This document shows, in pieces, positions 26,368-34,957 of a stretch of 64,000 bases of DNA. Position 1 is the stretch's first letter; every line of letters starts with the position of its first letter. The position numbers and the translations under genes are program-made. This stretch comes from Mycobacterium asiaticum (GTDB lineage: Bacteria; Actinomycetota; Actinomycetes; Mycobacteriales; Mycobacteriaceae), in NCBI RefSeq assembly GCF_001673315.1, contig NZ_LZLQ01000124.1, positions 205,920 through 269,919 on the forward strand, in the 5' to 3' direction. The notes under the pieces were generated by a model. It ran no database searches, was not told the DNA's origin, and saw only the letters and a program-made list of their open reading frames with translations.

Positions 26368-27567
26368 GTGGGCAAGGTGGTGTTCGATCCATTCTCCGAA
26401 GACTTCTTCAACAGCCCCTATGAGACCTACCGGCGGATGCGGGACGAAGCCCCGGTCTACTACAGCGCCGAATACGACTTCTACGCGCTGACCCGCCACG
26501 AGGACGTGGCCGCGGCGTTCAAGGACTACCAAACATACTCGTCGGCGTACGGGGTCGATCTGTCGCAGGTGCGCAAAGGTCAGGTGACCAAACACGGCTC
26601 GATCATCGCCATGGACCCCCCGCAGCACCGGCGCATGCGCGGCCTGCTCAACAAAGTCTTCACGCCACGCGCCATCCAAGCACTGCGGCCATTGGTGTCA
26701 GAAGTGGTCGAAAAGTATTTATCCGCAGTGAATCCGGATGGTTTCGACTTCGTCCAGGACTTCTCGGCACTGTTTCCCGTCGACGTCATGACGACCATGC
26801 AAGGGGTACCGGAGCGGGACCGTCAGCAGATCCGGTTGTGGATCGACGACCTGTTGCACCGCGGTCCCGGAGAGGTCGACATGGGCGAGGTCGGCCAGAA
26901 GTCCGCCGTCGACATGGCGGTTTACTACTTCCGGCTCACCAAACAACGCCGCGAGAATCTGGCGGACGACCTGCTCAGTAGGCTGATCCAGGCCGAGATC
27001 GAACGGGAAAACGGCGAGATGGCGCCGCTGGACAACATCGAGATCACCGAGTTCGCAACGCTATTGGGTGGTGCCGGCGCCGAGACCGTGACCAAGCTGA
27101 TCGGCAACGCCGCCGTTGTCTTCGCCAGGAATCCCGACCAATGGCAGAAGCTGCTCGACGATCGCAGCAAGGTGCCACTGGCCGTCGAGGAGTTGCTGCG
27201 TTACGAGGCGCCGGCGCAATACAACGTGCGGCGCTCGACCCGCGACGTCACGTTGCACGGCGTGACCATCCCCGCCGGAAAGCCGGTTTTCCTGGTCGGA
27301 GGCTCAGCTAACCGGGATCCGCTGGCATGGACCGACCCTGACTCCTTCGAGATCGACCGCGACCGCACCCAAGCGCAGAATCTGGGGCTGGGCTACGGCA
27401 TTCACAGCTGTCTCGGCGCCGCGCTGGCCCGTCTGGAAAGCGCCATCGCGCTGGAACGCATGCTCGACTTCATGCCTCGCTACCAGGTTGACTGGGCGGG
27501 TTGCCGACGGGTCAACATGCAGAACGTCGCGGGCTGGAGCAACGTGCCGGTCCGGGTGCTGCGCTAG
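26368..27567 (+). CDS. cytochrome P450
   Basis: A 399-residue bacterial P450. GTG 26368 has GGGAGAGG nine bases upstream; upstream in-frame codons would run through operator E. The I-helix reads LLGGAGAETVTK, with the Glu-Thr pair for oxygen activation, the K-helix is EELLRYEAP, and the heme ligand loop is LGLGYGIHSCLGAALAR, where the usual leading Phe of FGxGxHxCxG is Leu. It is a soluble class I enzyme needing ferredoxin and reductase partners. Its substrate is unknown, but the context suggests hydroxylation of a cyclic or branched lipid intermediate. Confidence 0.93.
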   Translation: MGKVVFDPFSEDFFNSPYETYRRMRDEAPVYYSAEYDFYALTRHEDVAAAFKDYQTYSSAYGVDLSQVRKGQVTKHGSIIAMDPPQHRRMRGLLNKVFTPRAIQALRPLVSEVVEKYLSAVNPDGFDFVQDFSALFPVDVMTTMQGVPERDRQQIRLWIDDLLHRGPGEVDMGEVGQKSAVDMAVYYFRLTKQRRENLADDLLSRLIQAEIERENGEMAPLDNIEITEFATLLGGAGAETVTKLIGNAAVVFARNPDQWQKLLDDRSKVPLAVEELLRYEAPAQYNVRRSTRDVTLHGVTIPAGKPVFLVGGSANRDPLAWTDPDSFEIDRDRTQAQNLGLGYGIHSCLGAALARLESAIALERMLDFMPRYQVDWAGCRRVNMQNVAGWSNVPVRVLR

Positions 27568-27953
27568 TCGCCGGGGTCTCGCCGCCACACCAGGGTGCTG
27601 CGCGTGTTCGTGCCGCCTGCGGACACCATGCTCGCCGATAACGTCAACCGGTCACCATCGACCCGTGCGTCACGGATTTGCGGCTGCCGCAACAACTCCG
27701 GCATCGTCGCGATCAGGACCTCGTGACGCACCGTCGCCGACGCTTCGTCGACGTGGAACCGACCGCCGTAGGAGATGAACTCACCGCCGGGTCCCGGCGT
27801 CAACTGCGCAGACATGTGACCGTCGGTGGTGTAGAGGATCAAGCCGATCGGGTGCTCACCGAACGGGTGCCGAAGTTCGCCGGAGTCGGTGTTGCGGGAA
27901 ACGAACGACTCCAATCGCCAACCACCGAGTATCGCCCGACCGAGATCATGCAC
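27564..27953 (-). CDS. lipocalin-like domain protein
   Basis: A 129-residue protein resembling the lipocalin-like (PF13924 type) family: ILGGWRLESFVSRN at the N-terminus, then HPIGLILYTTDGHMSAQLT and the C-terminal GDRLTLSASMVSAGGTNTRSTLVWRRD. The family forms a small beta barrel that may bind a hydrophobic ligand. The start is GTG 27953, 10 bp from operator site F, and it is divergent from the F420-type oxidoreductase gene. It overlaps the P450 stop by 4 bp. Confidence 0.75.
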   Translation of the reverse strand: MHDLGRAILGGWRLESFVSRNTDSGELRHPFGEHPIGLILYTTDGHMSAQLTPGPGGEFISYGGRFHVDEASATVRHEVLIATMPELLRQPQIRDARVDGDRLTLSASMVSAGGTNTRSTLVWRRDPGD

Positions 27954-27963
27954 CGGTTGACCC

Positions 27964-27982
27964 TACCGAATTAATTACAGTA
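27964..27982 (+). promoter_or_regulatory. operator site F
   Basis: TACCGAATTAATTACAGTA lies between the divergent lipocalin-like gene (27953) and the oxidoreductase gene (27995). TACAGT (27976-27981) could be the -10 element of the rightward gene, whose ATG is only 13 bp further on, so that mRNA would have a very short leader. Confidence 0.72.
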
Positions 27983-27994
27983 GCGTCCACACGC

Positions 27995-29032
27995 ATGGAC
28001 GGTGCCAGTCAGCGCGCTGGCGTGAAGATCGATGGGGGCATCCCCATGGATCTGGTGCGGGTGCCCGGCGTGGCCGCCGAACTCGAGCAGCGCCACTATG
28101 ACGGCTGTTGGACTGGCGAGATCAACCACGATCCTTTCCTGCCCATGCTGCTGGCGGCCGAGCACACCTGCAGGATCGAACTGGGCACCAGCATCGCGGT
28201 CGCGTTCGCGCGCAATCCGATGACGGTGGCACACACCGCCTGGGACCTGCAGGCATATTCCGGCGGCCGGTTCATCCTGGGATTGGGCACCCAGGTCAGG
28301 ACCCACATCGAGAAGCGTTTCGGTATGACCTGGAGCCATCCGGTACCGCGGATGCGCGAGTTCATTTCGGCGCTGCGGGCCATCTGGCACTCGTGGCAAC
28401 ACGGCGACCGGCTGAGCTTCGAGGGTGACTTCTACACCCACACGTTGATGACACCGATGTTCGTCCCAGAACCGCTATCCTGCTCGCCGCCAGAGATTTT
28501 CGTGGCCGCGGTGGGCGAAGCGATGACCGAGATGTGCGGTGCAGCCGCAGACGGCCTGATCGCGCACGCGTTCACCACCAGACGTTATTTGGACGAGGTG
28601 ACCCTCCCGGCATTGCGGCGCGGGCTCCGGCGCGCGGGTCGCGAGCGCGCCGAGGTTGCGGTGTCATGCCCGGTGTTCATCGTGACCGGGCGCAACGAAG
28701 CCGAACTCGATCGGTCCGCGGCGGTGATCCGCAAGCAGGTGGCGTTCTACGGGTCGACGCCGGCCTACCGGAAAGTGCTCGACCTGCATGGCTGGGGCGG
28801 CCTGCACACCGAGTTGCACCGCCTGTCCCGCCAGGGTGACTGGGATGCCATGGGCGCGTTGATCGATGACGAGGTATTGGACGCCTTCGCCGTCGTCGCG
28901 CCCGTCGAAAAGGTTGCGGCCGCGTTGCGAGCACGGTGCGCGGGTGTCGTCGACCGAGTGCTACCGGGATTCCCGGCCGACCTCCCGTCCTACACGGTCG
29001 CCACGATCCTGGAAGGGTTCCGGAATGGATAG
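27995..29032 (+). CDS. F420-dependent LLM-class oxidoreductase (TIGR03617-like)
   Basis: A 345-residue luciferase-like TIM-barrel protein. VKIDGGIPMDLVRVPG, CWTGEINHDPFLPMLLAAEHT, IELGTSIAVAFARNPMTVAHTAWDLQ and GGRFILGLGTQVRTHIEKRFGM closely fit the mycobacterial F420-binding subfamily known from MSMEG_2256-type proteins. It would use reduced F420 for hydride transfer to or from a pathway intermediate. It is co-transcribed with the SDR gene, which starts inside its last codons. Confidence 0.88.
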   Translation: MDGASQRAGVKIDGGIPMDLVRVPGVAAELEQRHYDGCWTGEINHDPFLPMLLAAEHTCRIELGTSIAVAFARNPMTVAHTAWDLQAYSGGRFILGLGTQVRTHIEKRFGMTWSHPVPRMREFISALRAIWHSWQHGDRLSFEGDFYTHTLMTPMFVPEPLSCSPPEIFVAAVGEAMTEMCGAAADGLIAHAFTTRRYLDEVTLPALRRGLRRAGRERAEVAVSCPVFIVTGRNEAELDRSAAVIRKQVAFYGSTPAYRKVLDLHGWGGLHTELHRLSRQGDWDAMGALIDDEVLDAFAVVAPVEKVAAALRARCAGVVDRVLPGFPADLPSYTVATILEGFRNG

Positions 29033-29885
29033 GGTCAGGGGCAACACGGTCGTCGTCACCGGAGGGGCGCGCGGCATCGGGTTCGCGACCGCAAAAGCGT
29101 TGCTGATTCGTGGTGCGCTGGTGGTGATCGGTGACCGCGATGCGGGCGCATTGGAGACCGCCGTAGCCGAATTGCGCGGTGCGGGCGCGGTTCTGGGTTA
29201 TCCACTGGATGTCTCCGATCGGGATTGTTTCGCGCAGTTCCTGGATATGGCCAGGGCCGGCGTCGGTGGCGGGATCGACGTGCTGATCAACAATGCCGGG
29301 GTGATGCCAGTCGGTTCGTTCACCGCCCAGCCGCCACACGCCATCCGGTCCGCACTCGAGGTGAATCTTTATGGCGTGCTCAACGGTTGTCAGCTGGTGT
29401 TGCCTGAGATGGTGGCGCGCCGTCGCGGACACATCGTCAATATCGCGTCGATGGCCGGTGTGATGGCCATTCCCGGGCAGGTGGTGTACGCGGCGTCCAA
29501 ATTCGGTGTCGTCGGGCTCAGCGTGGCGATGGCCGACGAATTCGCCTCCCACGGGGTACATGTCACCGTCGTGCTGCCGCCCTTCACCCAGACGGATCTG
29601 ATAGCCGGCACAAAGGCGTCCGGAGTGGGCAGGCCGGTCCGGCCCGACCGGGTGGCCGCCGCCATCGTCGGCGCCCTGGACAAGCCGCGAACCCAGGTAT
29701 CGGTCCCGCGGGCCGCCCGGTTCGTCGGGCCGGCGGTGTCGATGCTGGGAACACGCGGCAGACGCTGGCTCAACAAGCGCGTCGGCGCCGACACCCTGTT
29801 TCTCGACGACATTGACCACGCCGCAAGGGAGTTCTACGAACGGCGTGCGCGGTCCGCGCTGGGAGTCGTCGACCCTAGGGATTGA
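29025..29885 (+). CDS. short-chain dehydrogenase/reductase
   Basis: A 286-residue SDR. The cofactor-binding TGGARGIGFATAK is at residues 11-23, NNAGVMP follows, and the catalytic Ser-Tyr-Lys is in NIASMAGVMAIPGQVVYAASKFG. The Asp in IGDRDAG after the second strand suggests NAD rather than NADP. The C-terminus is longer than a minimal SDR and has RGRRWLNKRV. ATG 29025 lies 8 bp before the end of the upstream gene. It overlaps the convergent FadD gene by 11 bp. Confidence 0.92.
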   Translation: MDRVRGNTVVVTGGARGIGFATAKALLIRGALVVIGDRDAGALETAVAELRGAGAVLGYPLDVSDRDCFAQFLDMARAGVGGGIDVLINNAGVMPVGSFTAQPPHAIRSALEVNLYGVLNGCQLVLPEMVARRRGHIVNIASMAGVMAIPGQVVYAASKFGVVGLSVAMADEFASHGVHVTVVLPPFTQTDLIAGTKASGVGRPVRPDRVAAAIVGALDKPRTQVSVPRAARFVGPAVSMLGTRGRRWLNKRVGADTLFLDDIDHAAREFYERRARSALGVVDPRD

Positions 29886-31524
29886 GCGCTTGCTCGCGTG
29901 CCCACCGGTAGTCCTGCTTGCCGGACGGGCTGCGAACGATGCTGGTGCGAAACGCAATTGCCTTGGGCAGTTTGTAGCGCGCCAGCGATTGGGCGGCGTG
30001 GGCTATCAAGTCGTCGGCCGCGACCTGCGCACCCTCGGCGACCGCGACCACGGCCACCACCTCCTGACCCCACCGCTCGCTGGGCCGACCGGCGACGACA
30101 ACGTCGGCTACCGCGGGATGGGACGCGATCGCGGTCTCGACCTCCTCGGCGAAAATCTTCTCCCCGCCGGAGTTGATGGTGACCGAGTCCCGGCCCAGCA
30201 ACTCGATGTGGCCGGCCTCGTGATGCCGCGCCCGGTCACCGGGGACCGCGTAGCGCACACCGTCGATCACGGGAAAGGTCGTGGCCGTCTTGGCGGCATC
30301 GCCCTTGTAGCCCAACGGAACATAGCCACGTTGGGCCAGCCAGCCGATGCCGTCGTGGCCCGGTGTCAGGATCGACGAAAGATCCTCGGCTGCAACGAAA
30401 GTATCCGGCCCGGCATTGAAGTTTCCGGTCGACACCGAGCCGGAAGTCGACATGTGGCTCATCTGGGCGCCGGTCTCCGACGACCCGACTCCGTCGATCA
30501 CCATCGCGTTGGGCAGGGCATCGATGAGGCGCTGTTTGACGTACGGCGTCAGCAGGGCCCCGCCGTTGGCGACGACGAATAGCGAAGACACGTCGGCTGT
30601 TCCCCTCTCGATGGCCTTCTCGATTGCGGCGACCAAGGGCCGCGCTATGGCGTCCCCCACCACCGTTACCACCGCGACGCGTTCGCGCTCGATGGTACGC
30701 ACCACGTCCTCGGCGTCCAGATGATCCACCACAGAGGGGAATACGACGGTCTGCCCGGTGGTCAGCGCGCTCATCACGGTCCACTGCGCCGCACCGTGGA
30801 TCAACGGCGGCAACACCATCAACTTGGTACCCGGGCCCGCGGTCACCCGGGCCACGATCTCGTCGACGGAGTTCACATACTGCCCGCTCACCAGGTCGCG
30901 GCCGCCGAACGAGGTCATGAAGATGTCGGCCTGGCGCCACAGCACGCCCTTGGGCATGCCCGTAGTGCCGCCCGTGTAGAGGACGTACAAGTCGTCGGGG
31001 GAGTGCTGCACCGGCGGCGGTTGCTGAGCGTCAGCCACGATGCTCTCGTAATCGACTGCGCCCTCCAGCAATTGGTTGCCCGAGTCATCGGCGATCTGGA
31101 TCAGCACCCGCAACTTCGGCAGATCGGGTAGCACTTCGGCCACTCGCGGCGCGAACACCGCGTGGTACAGCAGAGCGCTCGCGCCCGAGTCCGCTAGCAG
31201 ATATTGCAGCTCGTTCTTCACATAGCGGAAGTTGACGTTGAAGGGTGCGACGCGCGCAGCGAAGCTGCCGAACAGCGCCTCGACGAACTCGTTGCCGTTG
31301 TAGGCATACAGCCCCAGCAAGTCCTGGCCCACTTCGTGGCCGGGCAGTTCGGAGCGCTCGGTGTGGCAGCCCAGCCCCTGTGCGTGCAGAAAGGCGGCCA
31401 GGCGATTGGACCGCTCGATTATCTGCGCGTATGTGAAACGCCGGTCTCCCTGGACGACGAGTTCGCGGTCGGGCACCGCGGCGGCGACGGCCGCCGCGAC
31501 TGCAGGAACAGTGAATTCAGGCAC
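29875..31524 (-). CDS. acyl-CoA synthetase, FadD19-like
   Basis: A 549-residue ligase closely related to the one at 19599. P-loop YTGGTTGMPKGVLWRQADIF, DGVGSSETGAQMSH, VTINSGGEKIFAEEVE and the C-terminal SPSGKQDYRWAREQ with the catalytic Lys are all present. It also has the ERSELPGHEVGQD segment near residue 60. It is the third gene of the leftward unit Rieske-hotdog-FadD starting at 33216. Likely substrates are bulky or branched carboxylic acids by comparison with the FadD19 family, but this is inference. Confidence 0.92.
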   Translation of the reverse strand: MPEFTVPAVAAAVAAAVPDRELVVQGDRRFTYAQIIERSNRLAAFLHAQGLGCHTERSELPGHEVGQDLLGLYAYNGNEFVEALFGSFAARVAPFNVNFRYVKNELQYLLADSGASALLYHAVFAPRVAEVLPDLPKLRVLIQIADDSGNQLLEGAVDYESIVADAQQPPPVQHSPDDLYVLYTGGTTGMPKGVLWRQADIFMTSFGGRDLVSGQYVNSVDEIVARVTAGPGTKLMVLPPLIHGAAQWTVMSALTTGQTVVFPSVVDHLDAEDVVRTIERERVAVVTVVGDAIARPLVAAIEKAIERGTADVSSLFVVANGGALLTPYVKQRLIDALPNAMVIDGVGSSETGAQMSHMSTSGSVSTGNFNAGPDTFVAAEDLSSILTPGHDGIGWLAQRGYVPLGYKGDAAKTATTFPVIDGVRYAVPGDRARHHEAGHIELLGRDSVTINSGGEKIFAEEVETAIASHPAVADVVVAGRPSERWGQEVVAVVAVAEGAQVAADDLIAHAAQSLARYKLPKAIAFRTSIVRSPSGKQDYRWAREQALNP

Positions 31525-31553
31525 AGGACTCCTTCGCCGAGCAGACGCGAGAC

Positions 31554-32171
31554 TCAGGGTTGGTGGGGTAGCAGACGGACCATCAGCCCGGTCGCTTCAG
31601 TGAGTGTCGCACCACCAGAGCTTTTCATAGACGCCGCGATGAAAACTTTGCGACCCTCGATTCGTTCGATATGACCATGTGCGGTCAACGGCTCGTCGAT
31701 CGGCGTGATCTTGCGGTAATCGACGTGCAGGAAGGCGGTGCGGGTGGGACGAATATCGGCGCCGGTGACCACCATGCCGAACAGCCAGTCGTAGAAGAGC
31801 GGGATCATGCCGCCGTGCACCGCATGGTTGCCACCCACATGGGACTGAGTGAAATGACCGGCCATGGCGACACCATCTGGTCCGGCCTCCGTGAGGGTCC
31901 ACGGCGGCATCAGCGGATGACCCAACCCGGGTATCTCGAGGACCCGACCGGCCGGCGCGTCGATTTCCGACACCCGATGCGGTTCCATCAGCGCGCAGAT
32001 ACGTTCAATGTGATCGGTCGCAGCGTCCCAGGTCGCGAGGTCCGGTTTGGTGGAGACGGTGAGGTCCTGCAGGCGGCGCAACGCGGAGACGAACCGGTCC
32101 AGCCCGGGCGGTGCCTCCAACGGTCCGACGTCGGGAAAGCCACCTCGGGTGTCGCCGGCAGTCTCGGTCAT
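31554..32171 (-). CDS. hotdog-fold thioesterase (PaaI-like)
   Basis: A 205-residue protein with a hotdog domain in the C-terminal half. SHVGGNHAVHGGMIPLFYDWLFGMVV is the helix region with the HGG turn, and TAFLHVDYRKITPIDEPLTAHGHIERIEGRKVFIAASM covers the following strands. It would hydrolyse or buffer acyl-CoA esters. It lies 29 bp upstream of the FadD gene and downstream of the Rieske gene on the same strand, so the three share a transcript. Confidence 0.85.
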   Translation of the reverse strand: MTETAGDTRGGFPDVGPLEAPPGLDRFVSALRRLQDLTVSTKPDLATWDAATDHIERICALMEPHRVSEIDAPAGRVLEIPGLGHPLMPPWTLTEAGPDGVAMAGHFTQSHVGGNHAVHGGMIPLFYDWLFGMVVTGADIRPTRTAFLHVDYRKITPIDEPLTAHGHIERIEGRKVFIAASMKSSGGATLTEATGLMVRLLPHQP

Positions 32172-32231
32172 AGCGTCCCTTCGGTCCAGGCCTCGAGCAG
32201 AGATCGGTGGTGGTGATGGTGGCCAGTAGTT

Positions 32232-33216
32232 TCATGCCGGCACATCGTAGAATTGCGTGGCCCATTTACGCAGCGCCATATAGCCTTTCGCGTCATCTTT
32301 GGACAACGCCGGCCGTTCGACGTACTTCTGGTACCGCCAGATCTGCAGATCGTCGAACACGGTGGACAGGAACTGCCGTTCGATGACGTCGCGCAACTTT
32401 CCCTCGGGCACGTCGGCTGTGTCGCCGGGGGTGCGCGGCCACCAGATCGAATAGAACAGGTCCGACGACTCGTCGTCGATCGGCGTGCAGGTAAAAATAA
32501 GCCGGTGGTTCTGGGCGCCCTCGAAGGCGCTGATGGCGCCACCGAGACCGAACAGATGGCTGTGGAACCGCAACGCGAGATCCTCGGGGTCGTCACTTTG
32601 CGCGTCCGGCCAACCCGCGACGAATTGCCACTCGTGTCCGTCGATTTTCCATTCCAGCACCCGCGGGGTCACCGTGGCATGGTGCACGTACTCGAAATGT
32701 GCACTGTCCGGCGCATTCTCCGCCACGATCTGTGGATGCACCGGTTCCCGCTCGGCCCGCCGGGAGAATTCCGGATAGGCACGGTAGTAGGCGGCGGGAT
32801 CGGTTTCGAATTGCGGAAACTTGTGGAAAATGTCCGGCATTTCCCACAGCGGCGGGTCGCCGTTGGGATGATGCCAGGCGAACACACAGTCGTACTGCTC
32901 GGTCACCGGAAAGACCCGCAGCGTCAGCGCCCGGTTGGGCCGGTCAGGCTGGGTAACGGTTGGTGCCGTCCGGCCCCCAGCGCCAACCATGGAACGGGCA
33001 CTGCACGCAGTCACCGACCACCTTGCCGCCATGGCCGATGTGGGCGCCGAGGTGTTTGCAATGCGCTTCCAGCACATGCAGCACGCCGGACTCGTCACGG
33101 TAGGCGACCAGGTCTTCGCCGAAGTACCGAAGGGGACGCACCTCGCCGACGGGAAATTCGGGTGACCACCCGATCATGAACCACCCGGTGACCTTCCAGG
33201 TGAAGGGGACTTTCAC
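32232..33216 (-). pseudogene. Rieske non-heme iron oxygenase, disrupted by a one-base frameshift
   Basis: Two overlapping frames together encode one KshA-like oxygenase alpha subunit of about 327 residues. The first (GTG 33216, GGAGG nine bases upstream) gives the Rieske [2Fe-2S] centre, CKHLGAH and CVQCPFHGW, and stops at 32944 after GTNRYPA. The second continues with QPDRPNRALTLRVFPV and the mononuclear iron motif DSAHFEYVHH. Removing one G from the GGG at 32951-32953 restores GTNRYQPDRPNR. The rest of the gene shows no other damage, so this is either a recent mutation or a sequencing error. It heads the leftward unit with the hotdog and FadD genes, near operator G. Confidence 0.85.
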
Positions 33217-33240
33217 TTGCCGGTGCCTCCGTCTGACTGA

Positions 33241-33259
33241 TACTAAATCCGTTACAGTA
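33241..33259 (+). promoter_or_regulatory. operator site G
   Basis: TACTAAATCCGTTACAGTA lies between the divergent Rieske oxygenase (start 33216) and Baeyer-Villiger-type monooxygenase (start 33335) genes. It has the invariant TAC left end and TACAGTA right end. Confidence 0.68.
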
Positions 33260-33334
33260 TAGATTTCAGCAGTTCGCCCCAGCGCGCGGCAAGGAGCTTG
33301 ATGACTGTGGGGCTCGTCCTGAAGGTGACCGGCG

Positions 33335-34948
33335 ATGGAACCTGAATTCGACGTCATCGTCATCGGCGCGGGATTCTCCGGCCTGTACATGCTGCATCGG
33401 CTCCGTCAACTCGGCATGCGTACTCGGGTGCTGGAGATGGCCGACAACGTGGGCGGTACCTGGTTGTGCAACCGCTACCCGGGCGCCCGCTGTGACATCG
33501 AGAGCATCGAATATTCCTACAGCTTCTCCGAAGAGATTCAGCAGGAATGGATTTGGACCGAATCGATGCCCGCTCAGCCCGAGATCGAGGCCTATCTGAA
33601 CTTCGTGGCAGACCGACTCGACCTGCGTCGCGACATCGCATTCGACACCCGCGTGGTCGCGATGACCTTCGACGAGGACAGCGGCACCTGGACGGTCCGC
33701 ACCGAAACGGGTCAGGCGCTGACCGCACCGTTCGTGGTCGCCGCGTCCGGAATCCTTTCGGTGCCGCTGGAACCTGACCTTCCCGGGATGGGCTCGTTCG
33801 CCGGGGCGTCCCTCTACACGAGCCGCTGGCCGAGGTCTGGTTTCGATCTGCGCGGCCGGCGAATCGGGGTGATCGGCACCGGCTCGACCGGAGTCCAACT
33901 CATTCCCGCGGTGGCGCGGGAAGCCAAGCACCTGCACGTGTTTCAGCGATCAGCACCCTACACCCTGCCGTGGCGGGTGCATCGATTCGAGCCCGGTGAA
34001 TTGGCGGAGATGAAGTCCCGCTACTCCGAGATCCGCGCGGCGCAGCGGGCCCATCCGATCGGGGCGGCACGGCTGAGTGCTTTTTCGGTGCTGCTCGAGA
34101 TGCTGGCCAGCCCGCCGCTGAAAACTGCTAGCCGCGAAGAACAACTTCGCGCCATCGAGGAAAAGGGCGTATTGGGCGCGCTGAACTGGGGCGACGTTTT
34201 CTTCGACATCGAAGCCAACCGGATGGCAGCGCAGTTGTACGGGGAGGCGGTCGCCCGGATCGTCAAAGACCCTCAGACTGCGGCCGCACTGGTGCCCCGG
34301 CACCCATTCGCCTGCAAGCGGCCGATCATCGACCAGGGCTACTACGAAACGTTCAATCGGGACAACGTCACGCTCGTAGATCTTCGCCGCGAGACGATCG
34401 AGCGGGTGACCGCCGGTGGCATTCGCACCACGCAGGCCGACTACGAACTCGACGTGATCATCTACGCCACCGGATTCGATGCGATGACCGGTGCGTTGAG
34501 CCGCATCGACATTCGCGGACGAGACGGGTTGTCCCTCGCCGAGTTTTGGGCCGGCCAGGGGCCGTTGTCCCTGCTGGGGCTGGCGGTCGCGGGCTTCCCG
34601 AATCTCTTTACCGTGCAGGGCCCGGGGAGCCCCAGTGCGGCAACGAATTTCGTGGCGGCAATCGAGCAGCACGTGGAGTGGATCGGCGACTGCATCGCCT
34701 ATCTGAAAGCCAACGGGATTCGTACCATCGAAGCCCTGGACAGCGCGCAACGCGAATGGGTTGAGCATGCGACCGCGCTCGTGGCCCCCACCGTGCTGGT
34801 TCATCCGACCTGCAATTCCTGGTACAACGGTGGCAATGTGCCCGGCAAGAAGCGGATGTACATGGGCTACACCGGCGGGATCCCCGAATACCGGCGACGC
34901 TGCGATGAGATCGCGGCCACCGGGTACACCGGCTTCAAGCTTAGGTAG
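33335..34948 (+). CDS. flavin monooxygenase, Baeyer-Villiger type
   Basis: A 537-residue FAD/NADPH enzyme expected to convert a ketone to an ester or lactone. The FAD site is VIGAGFSGLYML (residues 9-20), GGTWLCNRYPGARCD is the typical class B segment, and the NADPH site is VIGTGSTGVQLIP. The Baeyer-Villiger fingerprint FxGxxxHxxxWP reads FAGASLYTSRWP (from residue 155), with Tyr in place of His. The next gene encodes a hydrolase that could open the lactone or ester. The promoter region holds operator site G. Confidence 0.9.
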   Translation: MEPEFDVIVIGAGFSGLYMLHRLRQLGMRTRVLEMADNVGGTWLCNRYPGARCDIESIEYSYSFSEEIQQEWIWTESMPAQPEIEAYLNFVADRLDLRRDIAFDTRVVAMTFDEDSGTWTVRTETGQALTAPFVVAASGILSVPLEPDLPGMGSFAGASLYTSRWPRSGFDLRGRRIGVIGTGSTGVQLIPAVAREAKHLHVFQRSAPYTLPWRVHRFEPGELAEMKSRYSEIRAAQRAHPIGAARLSAFSVLLEMLASPPLKTASREEQLRAIEEKGVLGALNWGDVFFDIEANRMAAQLYGEAVARIVKDPQTAAALVPRHPFACKRPIIDQGYYETFNRDNVTLVDLRRETIERVTAGGIRTTQADYELDVIIYATGFDAMTGALSRIDIRGRDGLSLAEFWAGQGPLSLLGLAVAGFPNLFTVQGPGSPSAATNFVAAIEQHVEWIGDCIAYLKANGIRTIEALDSAQREWVEHATALVAPTVLVHPTCNSWYNGGNVPGKKRMYMGYTGGIPEYRRRCDEIAATGYTGFKLR

Positions 34949-34957
34949 GTGATTCGT

